The notes under the pieces: model-generated | What the model saw: the letters and a program-made list of their open reading frames with translations, nothing else | The model's database searches: none | Told to the model about the DNA's origin: nothing | Made by a program: the position numbers and the translations under genes | Origin: Thiotrichaceae bacterium | Lineage (GTDB): Bacteria; Pseudomonadota; Gammaproteobacteria; Beggiatoales; Beggiatoaceae | Direction: 5' to 3' | NCBI GenBank assembly: GCA_028688145.1 | Contig: JAQTYU010000005.1 | Location: forward strand, 111,073 to 175,072 | DNA length: 64,000 nt | Part shown: in pieces, positions 35,436-42,586 of the stretch | Position numbering within the stretch: position 1 is the stretch's first letter | Layout of the letters: each line of letters begins with the position of its first letter

Positions 35436-36335
35436 TTAACCCTTCACGCGCTTTGCACAAATACCCGCTAAATGGGTTTTAAACGCATCGCGTAAATTAG
35501 GATGTTGTAAGGCGTAGTCAATCGTGGCGATTAAATAGCCCAATTTGCTGCCGCAGTCGTAGCGCGTGCCTTTGAACTTATAGGCTAACACCTGTTCTTC
35601 TTTCAACAAGTCGGCAATCGCGTCCGTTAATTGGATTTCACCGCCCGCACCGCGTTGGGTTTTTTCCAAATGTTTGAAAATATTGGCAGTTAATAAATAA
35701 CGACCGACGACTGCGAGATTTGACGGAGCTTTATCAGGCGCGGGTTTTTCGATAATGCTGCTAATCCGTGATAAACCTTCATACAAGGATTCAGATTTCA
35801 CAATCCCGTATTTATCGGTTTCTTCTTGGGCAACTTCTTCCACACCGAGCACGCTACATTGTTGCTTTTCATAGACATTAATCATCTGTGCCAAGCAAGA
35901 ACGTTCTTCACCGTCGATTAAATCATCTGCCAAAATCACCGCAAACGGTTCATCACCAACCACGGGTTTTGCACATAACACTGCATGTCCTAAACCCAAA
36001 GCAACAGGTTGGCGAATATAAATGCAAGAAACGCCCGCAGGCACAATGTGGCGGGTCATCGCTAACAAGTCATATTTGCCGCGCCGTTCCAATTCATCTT
36101 CTAATTCTTGATTCTTATCGAAGTGATCTTCAATCGCACGTTTGCTGCCGCTGGTCACGAAAATCAATTGTTCAATCCCTGCCGCAATCGCTTCTTCGGC
36201 GGCGTATTGAATCAAAGGCTTGTCCACAATCGGCAACATTTCTTTGGGGCTGGCTTTGGTTGCGGGCAGGAAGCGCGTTCCTAAACCAGCAACAGGGAAT
36301 ACCGCTTTACGAATTGGTTTTTTGAGTTTTTCCAT
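35436..36335 (-). CDS. galU: UTP--glucose-1-phosphate uridylyltransferase
   Basis: A 299-residue nucleotidyltransferase. It opens [20 protein letters not shown], with the G-x-G-T-R nucleotide loop, then [34 protein letters not shown] holds the metal-binding Asp; [20 protein letters not shown] and [14 protein letters not shown] are GalU-typical. It makes UDP-glucose from UTP and glucose-1-phosphate in the cytoplasm, a precursor for surface polysaccharide. Length matches E. coli GalU (302). Terminated by a hairpin. Confidence 0.95.
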   Translation of the reverse strand: MEKLKKPIRKAVFPVAGLGTRFLPATKASPKEMLPIVDKPLIQYAAEEAIAAGIEQLIFVTSGSKRAIEDHFDKNQELEDELERRGKYDLLAMTRHIVPAGVSCIYIRQPVALGLGHAVLCAKPVVGDEPFAVILADDLIDGEERSCLAQMINVYEKQQCSVLGVEEVAQEETDKYGIVKSESLYEGLSRISSIIEKPAPDKAPSNLAVVGRYLLTANIFKHLEKTQRGAGGEIQLTDAIADLLKEEQVLAYKFKGTRYDCGSKLGYLIATIDYALQHPNLRDAFKTHLAGICAKRVKG

Positions 36336-36437
36336 CTCGATTTCATCCTAAGAAGAGAGTCGGTTCTATAAAACTTTAGGGACAGTGCAATTTGTCCACC
36401 ACAAATTATTCGGCATTATGGCGCATATTCATTGCAA

Positions 36438-36770
36438 TTAGGCGGGTTTCAATTGAAAATCATCTTGGGCTTGTTCAGTGCAGACTCGGGACAGCAGGGT
36501 AAATAATTCTTCACCCGTTTTTTCATCCTGCCAACACTTTTGCTCAGCCAGATAATTGAAGTGAAAACCGCCACTTTTAGCAGCAACCCAGAGTTGAGAA
36601 ACAGGCAGTTGACGGCTGATAATGACTTTTGAATGATCGCTAAACTCAATGGTGAGAATGCTTTCTTGCAATTCACTGTCAAAATCAACCTCGTTATCCA
36701 TATTATCCAAAGCTGTTTCAATTGCCGCAAGGGTGCTTTCATAGCAGGTGGTAAATTCAGACTCTGTCAT
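36438..36770 (-). CDS. cyaY: Iron donor protein CyaY (bacterial frataxin)
   Basis: A 110-residue frataxin fold. MTESEFTTCYESTLAAIETA forms the first helix with acidic residues, and DNMDNEVDFDSELQESILTI carries the acidic ridge that binds iron. ISRQLPVSQLWVAAKSGGFH is the family signature (N/S-x-Q-x-P-x-x-Q-(L/I)-W-x-A). Length matches E. coli CyaY (106). It supplies or regulates iron for Fe-S cluster assembly with IscS/IscU. It lies upstream of galU on the same strand, with a 100-bp gap. Confidence 0.92.
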   Translation of the reverse strand: MTESEFTTCYESTLAAIETALDNMDNEVDFDSELQESILTIEFSDHSKVIISRQLPVSQLWVAAKSGGFHFNYLAEQKCWQDEKTGEELFTLLSRVCTEQAQDDFQLKPA

Positions 36771-36870
36771 CTCATTTTCCTTACAGCAGTGGCAAATTTT
36801 TGAGTATAGCCATATTTAAAAAATTTGGTAGTGTTACTCTGCTTCCAACAAACCCTTTTAGAGATTAAAA

Positions 36871-37022
36871 GAAGCCCCCAACCCCCTAAAGGGGGCTAAA
36901 CCTGAAATGTTTTGTTTTTAAAAGTCCCCTTCAGGGGATTTAGGGGCTTCTTTAGGGGACTTTAAAAATAAAGAAAATAATATTTTTAGTCTTTAGCCCC
37001 CTTCAGGGAGTTGGGGGTGCAG
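36871..37022. repeat. Dispersed palindromic repeat, expanded copy
   Basis: Four arms in a row: gaagcccccaaccccctaaa, aaagtccccttcaggggatt, ttaggggcttctttagggga and tttagcccccttcagggagt plus tgggggtgc. This is the longest copy of the family. It fills the gap between the divergent cyaY and HisA-like genes. Confidence 0.88.
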
Positions 37023-37057
37023 TTTCTTTAAAACTCTCTCATTTCATAGGCGACAAC

Positions 37058-37771
37058 ATGCAAATTATTCCCGTTTTAGACCTCTGGCAAAACCAAGTCG
37101 TACACGCCCGTGCAGGACAACGCGCCACCTATAAACCGATACAATCCAAATTATGCGCCAGCAGCGAAGCTGTAGAAATTTTAAAAGCCTTGGTGAAAAA
37201 TTATCCAATTTCGTACTGCTATATTGCAGATTTAAACGCACTTCAGCAACAAACACCACAAATTGAAATAATTAATAATTTAGCACGACATTTTCCGCAC
37301 ATAAGTTTTTATGTAGACAGTGGATTACGCACACTCGCTGATTATGAAATTTGGGCAGCAGCGTATGCCACACAGCGAATTTACCCCATTTTAGGCAGTG
37401 AAACCCTTGTGAGTTTTGCAGATTATCAGCAAATACGTGCCACCGCTGAAAATAGTCTATTATCCTTGGACTTTTTTCAGGGTCAATTTTTAGGCGATAC
37501 GGCTTTATTAGAAAATTCCGAAAGTTGGACAACAACCGTAATTTTACTGAATTTACACCGTGTGGGCACACAAAGCGGTATTGAACTTGCTCAATTACAA
37601 CAATTACAACAACGCGCTCCAGAATGTGCTTGGATTGCCGCAGGAGGTGTGCGCGAGTTGAAAGATTTATACAGCTTGCAACAACAAGGCGCGGCGGGTG
37701 TATTGTGTGCCACGGCTTTGCACGATTTAAGTTTGACTCCGCAAAACACCGCTTGCTTTTTTAATACCTAA
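37058..37771 (+). CDS. HisA/HisF-related TIM-barrel protein (not canonical HisA)
   Basis: A 237-residue beta/alpha barrel related to HisA but clearly diverged. It opens MQIIPVLDLWQNQVVHARAG (HisA has [13 protein letters not shown]), then YCYIADLNALQQQTPQIEII, FYVDSGLRTLADYE and WIAAGGVRELKDLYSLQQ. The HisA phosphate-binding loops are only partly kept, and the canonical HisA is at 62135-62887 in this window. Related HisA-like proteins occur in methylotrophs and methanogens near tetrahydromethanopterin genes, which suggests a C1-cofactor role, but no such gene is nearby. The assignment to the superfamily is firm; the function is open. Confidence 0.75.
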   Translation: MQIIPVLDLWQNQVVHARAGQRATYKPIQSKLCASSEAVEILKALVKNYPISYCYIADLNALQQQTPQIEIINNLARHFPHISFYVDSGLRTLADYEIWAAAYATQRIYPILGSETLVSFADYQQIRATAENSLLSLDFFQGQFLGDTALLENSESWTTTVILLNLHRVGTQSGIELAQLQQLQQRAPECAWIAAGGVRELKDLYSLQQQGAAGVLCATALHDLSLTPQNTACFFNT

Positions 37772-37838
37772 AACAAGTTGATAAATATCAAGTTGTCATC
37801 GACAACATGGTAGAATTTTTTATTTTGAGGCGATTATT

Positions 37839-38762
37839 TTGATAATGCACGGACAGACTCACACCTTTAATGCAGCCCGAATCAGTCTTGCGGTTGGAGT
37901 ATTGGTATTTTTGCTGAAATGGTGGGCGTATTGGCTGACTGATTCTGTCGCCTTATATTCAGATGCCTTGGAATCGGTGGTGAATATTGTCGGGGCTGCG
38001 GTCGCGACATGGGCGGTGTGGGTGGCGCGTCGTCCTGCAAATTTAACCTATCCTTATGGCTATGCCAAAGCCGAATATTTTTCGGCGGTGCTTGAAGGGA
38101 CGCTGATTATTATTGCCGCCTTTGCGATTATTCATGCGGCTTGGGGGCGTTTATATTCGCCTGTCGCTTTGCAAAGTGGGCTGGGTTTGGCGGTTTCTTT
38201 GGGGGCAACTTTGGTGAATGCGGCATTAGCAGGCTATTTATTAAAGATTGCAAAACAGCATCACTCCCCCGCCTTAAGAGCGGATGGGCTGCATATTTTC
38301 AGCGATGTGATTACTTCTTTAGGTGTGCTGTTTGGTATTGGGCTGGCGTGGTGGAGCGGATTTTGGATTTTAGACCCTTTGCTTGCGATTGTGGTCGCGT
38401 TGAATATTTTGTGGATGGGCGGACATTTATTGCGCTCTTCAATTGGCAGTTTAATGGATGAAGGCTTAAGTTCTCAGGAGTTGCTGACTTTGCAGGCGAC
38501 ACTGACACACGCGATGACGGGCGCATTACAAATTCATAACTTGAAAACACGACGTGCAGGCGCAACTACTTTTGTAGAGTTTCATTTGGTGGTTTCCGCA
38601 GAAATGCGGGTGAAAGAGGCGCATGAAATTTGTGACCGTTTAGAATATGCCTTGCAAGAATTGTCGCAAGATACTGAAGTGACAATTCATGTCGAACCCG
38701 AAGATGAAGTTCTGCCCCGTGATTTCGTGCTACATGGGACACCTTCAGAATTAAATCAGTGA
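37839..38762 (+). CDS. Cation diffusion facilitator (CDF) family transporter
   Basis: The TTG at 37839 has GAGG 8 bp upstream; the ATG two codons later is the alternative. The 307-residue protein has five or six membrane helices and the CDF metal site residues in helix 2 (LYSDALESVVNIVGA) and helix 5 (DGLHIFSDVITSLGVLFG), giving the paired D/S-D and H-x-x-x-D ligands. The cytoplasmic C-terminal domain (about 205-290) has LQIHNLKTRRAGATTFVEFH and VTIHVEPEDE, as in FieF/ZitB. It likely exports Zn2+, Fe2+ or Mn2+ in exchange for protons. No metal-specific regulator is adjacent. Confidence 0.92.
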   Translation: MIMHGQTHTFNAARISLAVGVLVFLLKWWAYWLTDSVALYSDALESVVNIVGAAVATWAVWVARRPANLTYPYGYAKAEYFSAVLEGTLIIIAAFAIIHAAWGRLYSPVALQSGLGLAVSLGATLVNAALAGYLLKIAKQHHSPALRADGLHIFSDVITSLGVLFGIGLAWWSGFWILDPLLAIVVALNILWMGGHLLRSSIGSLMDEGLSSQELLTLQATLTHAMTGALQIHNLKTRRAGATTFVEFHLVVSAEMRVKEAHEICDRLEYALQELSQDTEVTIHVEPEDEVLPRDFVLHGTPSELNQ

Positions 38763-38779
38763 AAGTAGAACTGCTTACT

Positions 38780-38865
38780 GAAGCCCCCAACCCCCTAAAG
38801 GGGACTTTAAAGATTAAAAATAAGTGTTTATGTTTAGCCCCCTTTAGGGGGTTGGGGGCTTCAGT
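38780..38865. repeat. Dispersed palindromic repeat, full inverted pair
   Basis: gaagcccccaaccccctaaa and tttagccccctttagggggt plus tgggggcttc are inverted around a 30-bp A+T spacer. It lies between two genes on the same strand (CDF and pirin). Confidence 0.92.
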
Positions 38866-38896
38866 CGCTTTGAATAACAAATAACCACAGGAATTC

Positions 38897-39616
38897 ATGA
38901 TGAGCGAACAAGTGTTTCATGCGGCGGCTTCACGCGGACACAGTGTGCATGATTGGTTAGACAGCTATCACACGTTTAGTTTTGCTGATTATCACGACCC
39001 AGAGCGGATGCAATTCGGGGCATTGCGGGTGCTGAATGATGATGTGGTGGCGGGTGGTCAGGGTTTTGGAACGCATCCACATCGCAATATGGAAATCGTG
39101 TCGATTCCGCTGCAAGGTGATTTAGAACACCGCGACAGCATGGGCAATGTGGCGGTTATTTGTCAAAATGAAGTACAAATTATGTCCGCAGGCACGGGCA
39201 TTCAGCACTCGGAATATAATAAAAACAAAGATAAAACGGTTAATTTCCTACAAATTTGGATTTTGCCCGAAAAGATGAATATTCAACCGCGTTATGATCA
39301 ACGTGCGTTCGACCCTACCCAACGCCAGAACCAGTGGAAAACCTTGGTTGCGCCCTTGTCCAGTGGTGAAGATGCGGTGTTAATTAATCAACAAGCTTGG
39401 TTTTCATCGGGTAAATTGCAAGCCAGCACTACGCTACCTTATCGCTTAAAAGCGGCGGGACACGGGGTTTATATTTTTGTCATGCACGGCGCGGTTGTGG
39501 TGAATGGGCAAGTTTTGAAAGCGCGTGATGGTTTTGGGGTTTGGAATACGGAAGAAATCACGATGTTGGCGAATGTGGACAGCGAAGTGTTGTTGATTGA
39601 TGTGCCGATGTTGTAA
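38897..39616 (+). CDS. Pirin family protein (YhhW/quercetinase-like bicupin)
   Basis: A 239-residue pirin. It opens RGHSVHDWLDSYHTFSFADY, the family start, then FGALRVLNDDVVAGGQGFGT, HPHRNMEIVSIPLQGDLEHR and MSAGTGIQHSEYNKNKD. His residues in THPH and QHSE plus the Glu in NMEI match the metal site of E. coli YhhW, a quercetin 2,3-dioxygenase in vitro. The second cupin half (about 140-239) lacks a metal site, as usual. AGGAATTC lies upstream of the ATG. The physiological substrate is unknown for most pirins. Confidence 0.92.
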   Translation: MMSEQVFHAAASRGHSVHDWLDSYHTFSFADYHDPERMQFGALRVLNDDVVAGGQGFGTHPHRNMEIVSIPLQGDLEHRDSMGNVAVICQNEVQIMSAGTGIQHSEYNKNKDKTVNFLQIWILPEKMNIQPRYDQRAFDPTQRQNQWKTLVAPLSSGEDAVLINQQAWFSSGKLQASTTLPYRLKAAGHGVYIFVMHGAVVVNGQVLKARDGFGVWNTEEITMLANVDSEVLLIDVPML

Positions 39617-39650
39617 GAAAAGATTAGCTGTAGCCTGTATAAAATATAGA

Positions 39651-40697
39651 CTACAGTCTAATCAATAAGTTCAGTTTAAAAAAATGTTCGTCATACAAAT
39701 AACCAAAATCATGACGCTTTGTGCTTGCAGTATCCATAAGCGCATTTTTAAATAGATAATTACGTAATGCTACGAGCAACGGTTGTTTCACAATATAAAA
39801 TGTGACTAATTCCCCCGTCTCTTTAACCACAATCATTCCACCATCAGCATCATATAAACGATTCCACTCGACGGTAGGAATCATGCCCAGTGCGGTGGCT
39901 AATAGAAAATCCTCAATTTTCGCTTGATATAAACCTGCACAATCAAATTGCAATGGATTTTTTTGCTCTAAAATATCAACTAATTCACTTAATTGGTTAC
40001 AACCGCGTTCCCCACCATAATATTCGAGTAATAAATACGCCAGAATTTCAGGAAACTGAGAGTCTATTAGTCTTAAATTATAACTATAGGTTAGGTCATC
40101 ACATTTCAAAAACTGCGGGATAAGATTTAGCTCTTTAAGTTTACGTACCAATTTTTTAGTTTTTAGCCCATTTAAGATATGAGGACTTTCATCTAGTTGG
40201 AAAATGAAATTAGTAGCTCGACTGGCATTTAATAATGAAGAGTTTGCTGCAAAATTACTTTTTATGCTGAAACCATGTTCTATAGGCTTTTTTGAAAAGT
40301 CGTCTAATACTGCGACACTAATATCTCTTTTAGAACGGTTTTTCGCTTTTAACTTCGGATTGTGAATAAGCTCTAAAAAATTACTTAACTCATTAACAAT
40401 AAATGTCTTTTTTTGCTTAGTGATTAGTTTCTCAAATAAAGTATGGGCGTGAGATTCCAATAATTCACAAGAAACCTCACTAATACCTTGTGCGCTTTCA
40501 ATAAGGATAGTGTTATTAGGCGTGACGCTATATCGCAACGGTTCAGAATTTAAAGTTTCATGGGTAATATATTGAATTGGAAACTTGAAATTATTATCGA
40601 TTTCTAAGTTTTCAGTACATCCTATGAATTCACGTTGTGCTAATAGACGCAGCAAGGTGTAGACTTCAGCCCATTCACCTTTGTTTAACGTTTGCAT
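39651..40697 (-). CDS. HpaII-type type II restriction endonuclease
   Basis: Start ATG 40697 (MQTLNKGEWAEVYTLLRLLA) is preferred because it follows the methylase stop by 11 bp, whereas the longer form overlaps it. The protein (348 residues) resembles the RE_HpaII family: the KGEWAEVYTLLRLL start, then DISVAVLDDFSKKPIEHGFS and IKSNFAANSSLLNASRATNF, where Ser-Ala-Asn-rich sequence follows a likely catalytic D...IKS pair, and the end GMIVVKETGELVTFYIVKQP, LRNYLFKNALMD. By family it should cut CCGG. It is A+T-rich compared with its neighbours, which suggests transfer with its methylase. Confidence 0.78.
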   Translation of the reverse strand: MQTLNKGEWAEVYTLLRLLAQREFIGCTENLEIDNNFKFPIQYITHETLNSEPLRYSVTPNNTILIESAQGISEVSCELLESHAHTLFEKLITKQKKTFIVNELSNFLELIHNPKLKAKNRSKRDISVAVLDDFSKKPIEHGFSIKSNFAANSSLLNASRATNFIFQLDESPHILNGLKTKKLVRKLKELNLIPQFLKCDDLTYSYNLRLIDSQFPEILAYLLLEYYGGERGCNQLSELVDILEQKNPLQFDCAGLYQAKIEDFLLATALGMIPTVEWNRLYDADGGMIVVKETGELVTFYIVKQPLLVALRNYLFKNALMDTASTKRHDFGYLYDEHFFKLNLLIRL

Positions 40698-40708
40698 AAT
40701 TGAGAAAC

Positions 40709-41638
40709 CTAGAACAGGCTGTATTGTTCTGATAATAAATATTGAGGCTGAGCGCACACTGATTGATTCTGCGTCGTCATGTATTTAATCATGGCAGCGG
40801 CAACATGTTGAACTGCATCCACTGCGACGCTATTACCTAACTGTTTCATTGCCTGCGTTGCAGAAACAGGAAATTCAAAATCATTTGGAAACCCCATCAT
40901 TTTCTTACCTTCAGTCACAGTAATTTTTCTGACTGCGCCATCTACCCAATAAGAATCCCAATTACGCCTATCTGTAATTGGTGAAGATTTTCCACCCACG
41001 CGCAAAGTAAAACCAATATTTTTGGGACATTCTCCACCAAAAACGTCAGACATCGTCATCTTGAGCGGGATAGGGGACGGGAATTTAAAAGTGAAAGGAT
41101 AGCTGTCTTCTTGTCGAAACCCAATGATAAAAATGCGCGGGCGATGTTGGGGTAAACCATAATCAGAAGCTTTCACTATTTTATAATAAATAGTGTAATT
41201 AAGTTCTTTTTCTAAAATAGATTTAATGATAGAAAATGTTTTTCCATCATCATGATTTTGTAAATGTCTCACATTTTCTAAAAAAAATGCTTTAGGTCTT
41301 TTCGCAGCAATAATGTCACGCAAAATGAAAAACATATTGCCTCGTGCTTGATGCTCTTCTTCAAAACCTCTTTTATATCCTGCCTGACTAAATGGCTGAC
41401 AAGGAAAACCCGCACATAAAATATCGTGGTTGGGAATTTCTTCTGGAATAACTTTCAAAATATCATCGTTATATAAATGTTTTTCAAACAAATTAGGCGA
41501 TATTTTTTTAAAGTTTTGGATATAGGTTAATCTTGCATACTTATCAATTTCCGAGGCAAAAACACATTCACAATCATTGTGATGAAACGCTAAATGAAAT
41601 CCTCCAATACCTGCAAATAAATCAATAAATTTGTACAT
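40709..41638 (-). CDS. DNA (cytosine-5)-methyltransferase of the restriction system
   Basis: A 309-residue C5-cytosine methylase. Motif I FIDLFAGIGGFHLAF binds AdoMet; motif IV DILCAGFPCQPFSQAG holds the catalytic Cys80; motif VI FFLENV has Glu121; motif VIII QHRPRIFIIGF is at 164-174; motifs IX-X end in MKQLGNSVAVDAVQHVAAA. The target-recognition region (about 185-265) is short, consistent with a small recognition site. With the downstream HpaII-type nuclease, CCGG is the expected target, an inference from the partner. It modifies host DNA to protect it. The gene is A+T-rich and precedes the nuclease, the usual order for safe establishment. Confidence 0.93.
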   Translation of the reverse strand: MYKFIDLFAGIGGFHLAFHHNDCECVFASEIDKYARLTYIQNFKKISPNLFEKHLYNDDILKVIPEEIPNHDILCAGFPCQPFSQAGYKRGFEEEHQARGNMFFILRDIIAAKRPKAFFLENVRHLQNHDDGKTFSIIKSILEKELNYTIYYKIVKASDYGLPQHRPRIFIIGFRQEDSYPFTFKFPSPIPLKMTMSDVFGGECPKNIGFTLRVGGKSSPITDRRNWDSYWVDGAVRKITVTEGKKMMGFPNDFEFPVSATQAMKQLGNSVAVDAVQHVAAAMIKYMTTQNQSVCAQPQYLLSEQYSLF

Positions 41639-41813
41639 AAAACTATCCTCGATAACTCATAATTGCCGTGGCATCCTACACGTTCTTAGTGAACAAATAC
41701 AACAATTAGGTATAAAGCACTTTTTGCCTTGTGAACCTAAGTTAGCTACAATCTAAAAAAACCATCGCTTTATTAATTATCGGGATATTTTATCTTTATG
41801 GGAAATAAAAAGC

Positions 41814-42107
41814 ATGAAAACGCTTGCCCAAATTCAACAAACCTTACGACACTATCAATCTGAATTAAAAAATAAATATGGGATTGAACGTTTAGCTATT
41901 TTTGGCTCGTATGCACGACAAGAACAAACTGAAGAAAGTGATATTGATATATTGGTAGAATTAGGACAGCAACCGCTAGGAATGCGTTATTTAGACTTTG
42001 CCGCAGAACTAGAAACCATCTTACAACACAAAGTAGATATTGTTTCACGACGTGGGATTAAACCGCAATATTTTCAGGCGATTGAAAAAGATTTAAAGTA
42101 TGTCTAA
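41814..42107 (+). CDS. mntA: MNT-type nucleotidyltransferase antitoxin (MntA)
   Basis: A 97-residue minimal nucleotidyltransferase. The catalytic motif GSYARQEQTEESDID is complete: Gly31-Ser32 and Asp43/Asp45, with RLAIFGSYARQ in front. In MNT/HEPN systems this enzyme adds AMP to the HEPN toxin and so neutralises it. It overlaps the next gene by 8 bp, so the two are translationally coupled. It lies next to the restriction system, forming a small defence cluster. Confidence 0.92.
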   Translation: MKTLAQIQQTLRHYQSELKNKYGIERLAIFGSYARQEQTEESDIDILVELGQQPLGMRYLDFAAELETILQHKVDIVSRRGIKPQYFQAIEKDLKYV

Positions 42108-42435
42108 GCGAGAACCTACACTATTGTTAAATGACATTACCAACAGTATCCAAAAAATTCAAAGCTATACGCAAGGCATGTTATTTGATGAATTTATTCA
42201 AGATGACAAAACCACCGATGCGGTTATTCGTAATTTTGAAGTGATTGGCGAAGCCTCAAATCAACTGCCCGCAATTTTTTGTGAACAGCACCCGCAAATA
42301 GCATGGCGCAGAATGGCGGATTTTCGTAATGTACTCATTCACAAATATTTTGGTGTGGATTTGCAACTGGTTTGGGAAATTATTCAATATGATTTGCCTG
42401 AATTGCGGAAACGGCTAGAGAGCTTAAATATCTAA
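42100..42435 (+). CDS. hepT: HEPN-domain toxin (HepT-like, DUF86)
   Basis: A 111-residue all-helical protein of the HepT family. The RNase motif R-x4-H is seen as RNVLIH (Arg76, His81), followed by KYFG with Tyr83, the residue AMPylated by MntA in characterised pairs. AVIRNFEVIGEASNQLPAIF is the family helix with conserved NFEVIGEA. It would cleave RNA when free. It has an 8-bp overlap with the MntA gene. Confidence 0.92.
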   Translation: MSKREPTLLLNDITNSIQKIQSYTQGMLFDEFIQDDKTTDAVIRNFEVIGEASNQLPAIFCEQHPQIAWRRMADFRNVLIHKYFGVDLQLVWEIIQYDLPELRKRLESLNI

Positions 42436-42586
42436 GAAACGACTGCTTCATTATTTTAACTACTGCATCAATCCACACGCAAATCCCCCAATCCCCGCCC
42501 CCAGTCGTATCAGTATTATTTTTATGAAGTGATGCTGTTAAACTGTCCGCTTAATTTATTCCTAATTTGAGCGGTTGCACCCCACA

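Noticed and set aside
39651..40757. Longer form of the restriction enzyme overlapping the methylase by 49 bp
   Set aside because: The extra 20 residues are the methylase tail read in another frame; ATG 40697 opens the conserved start.
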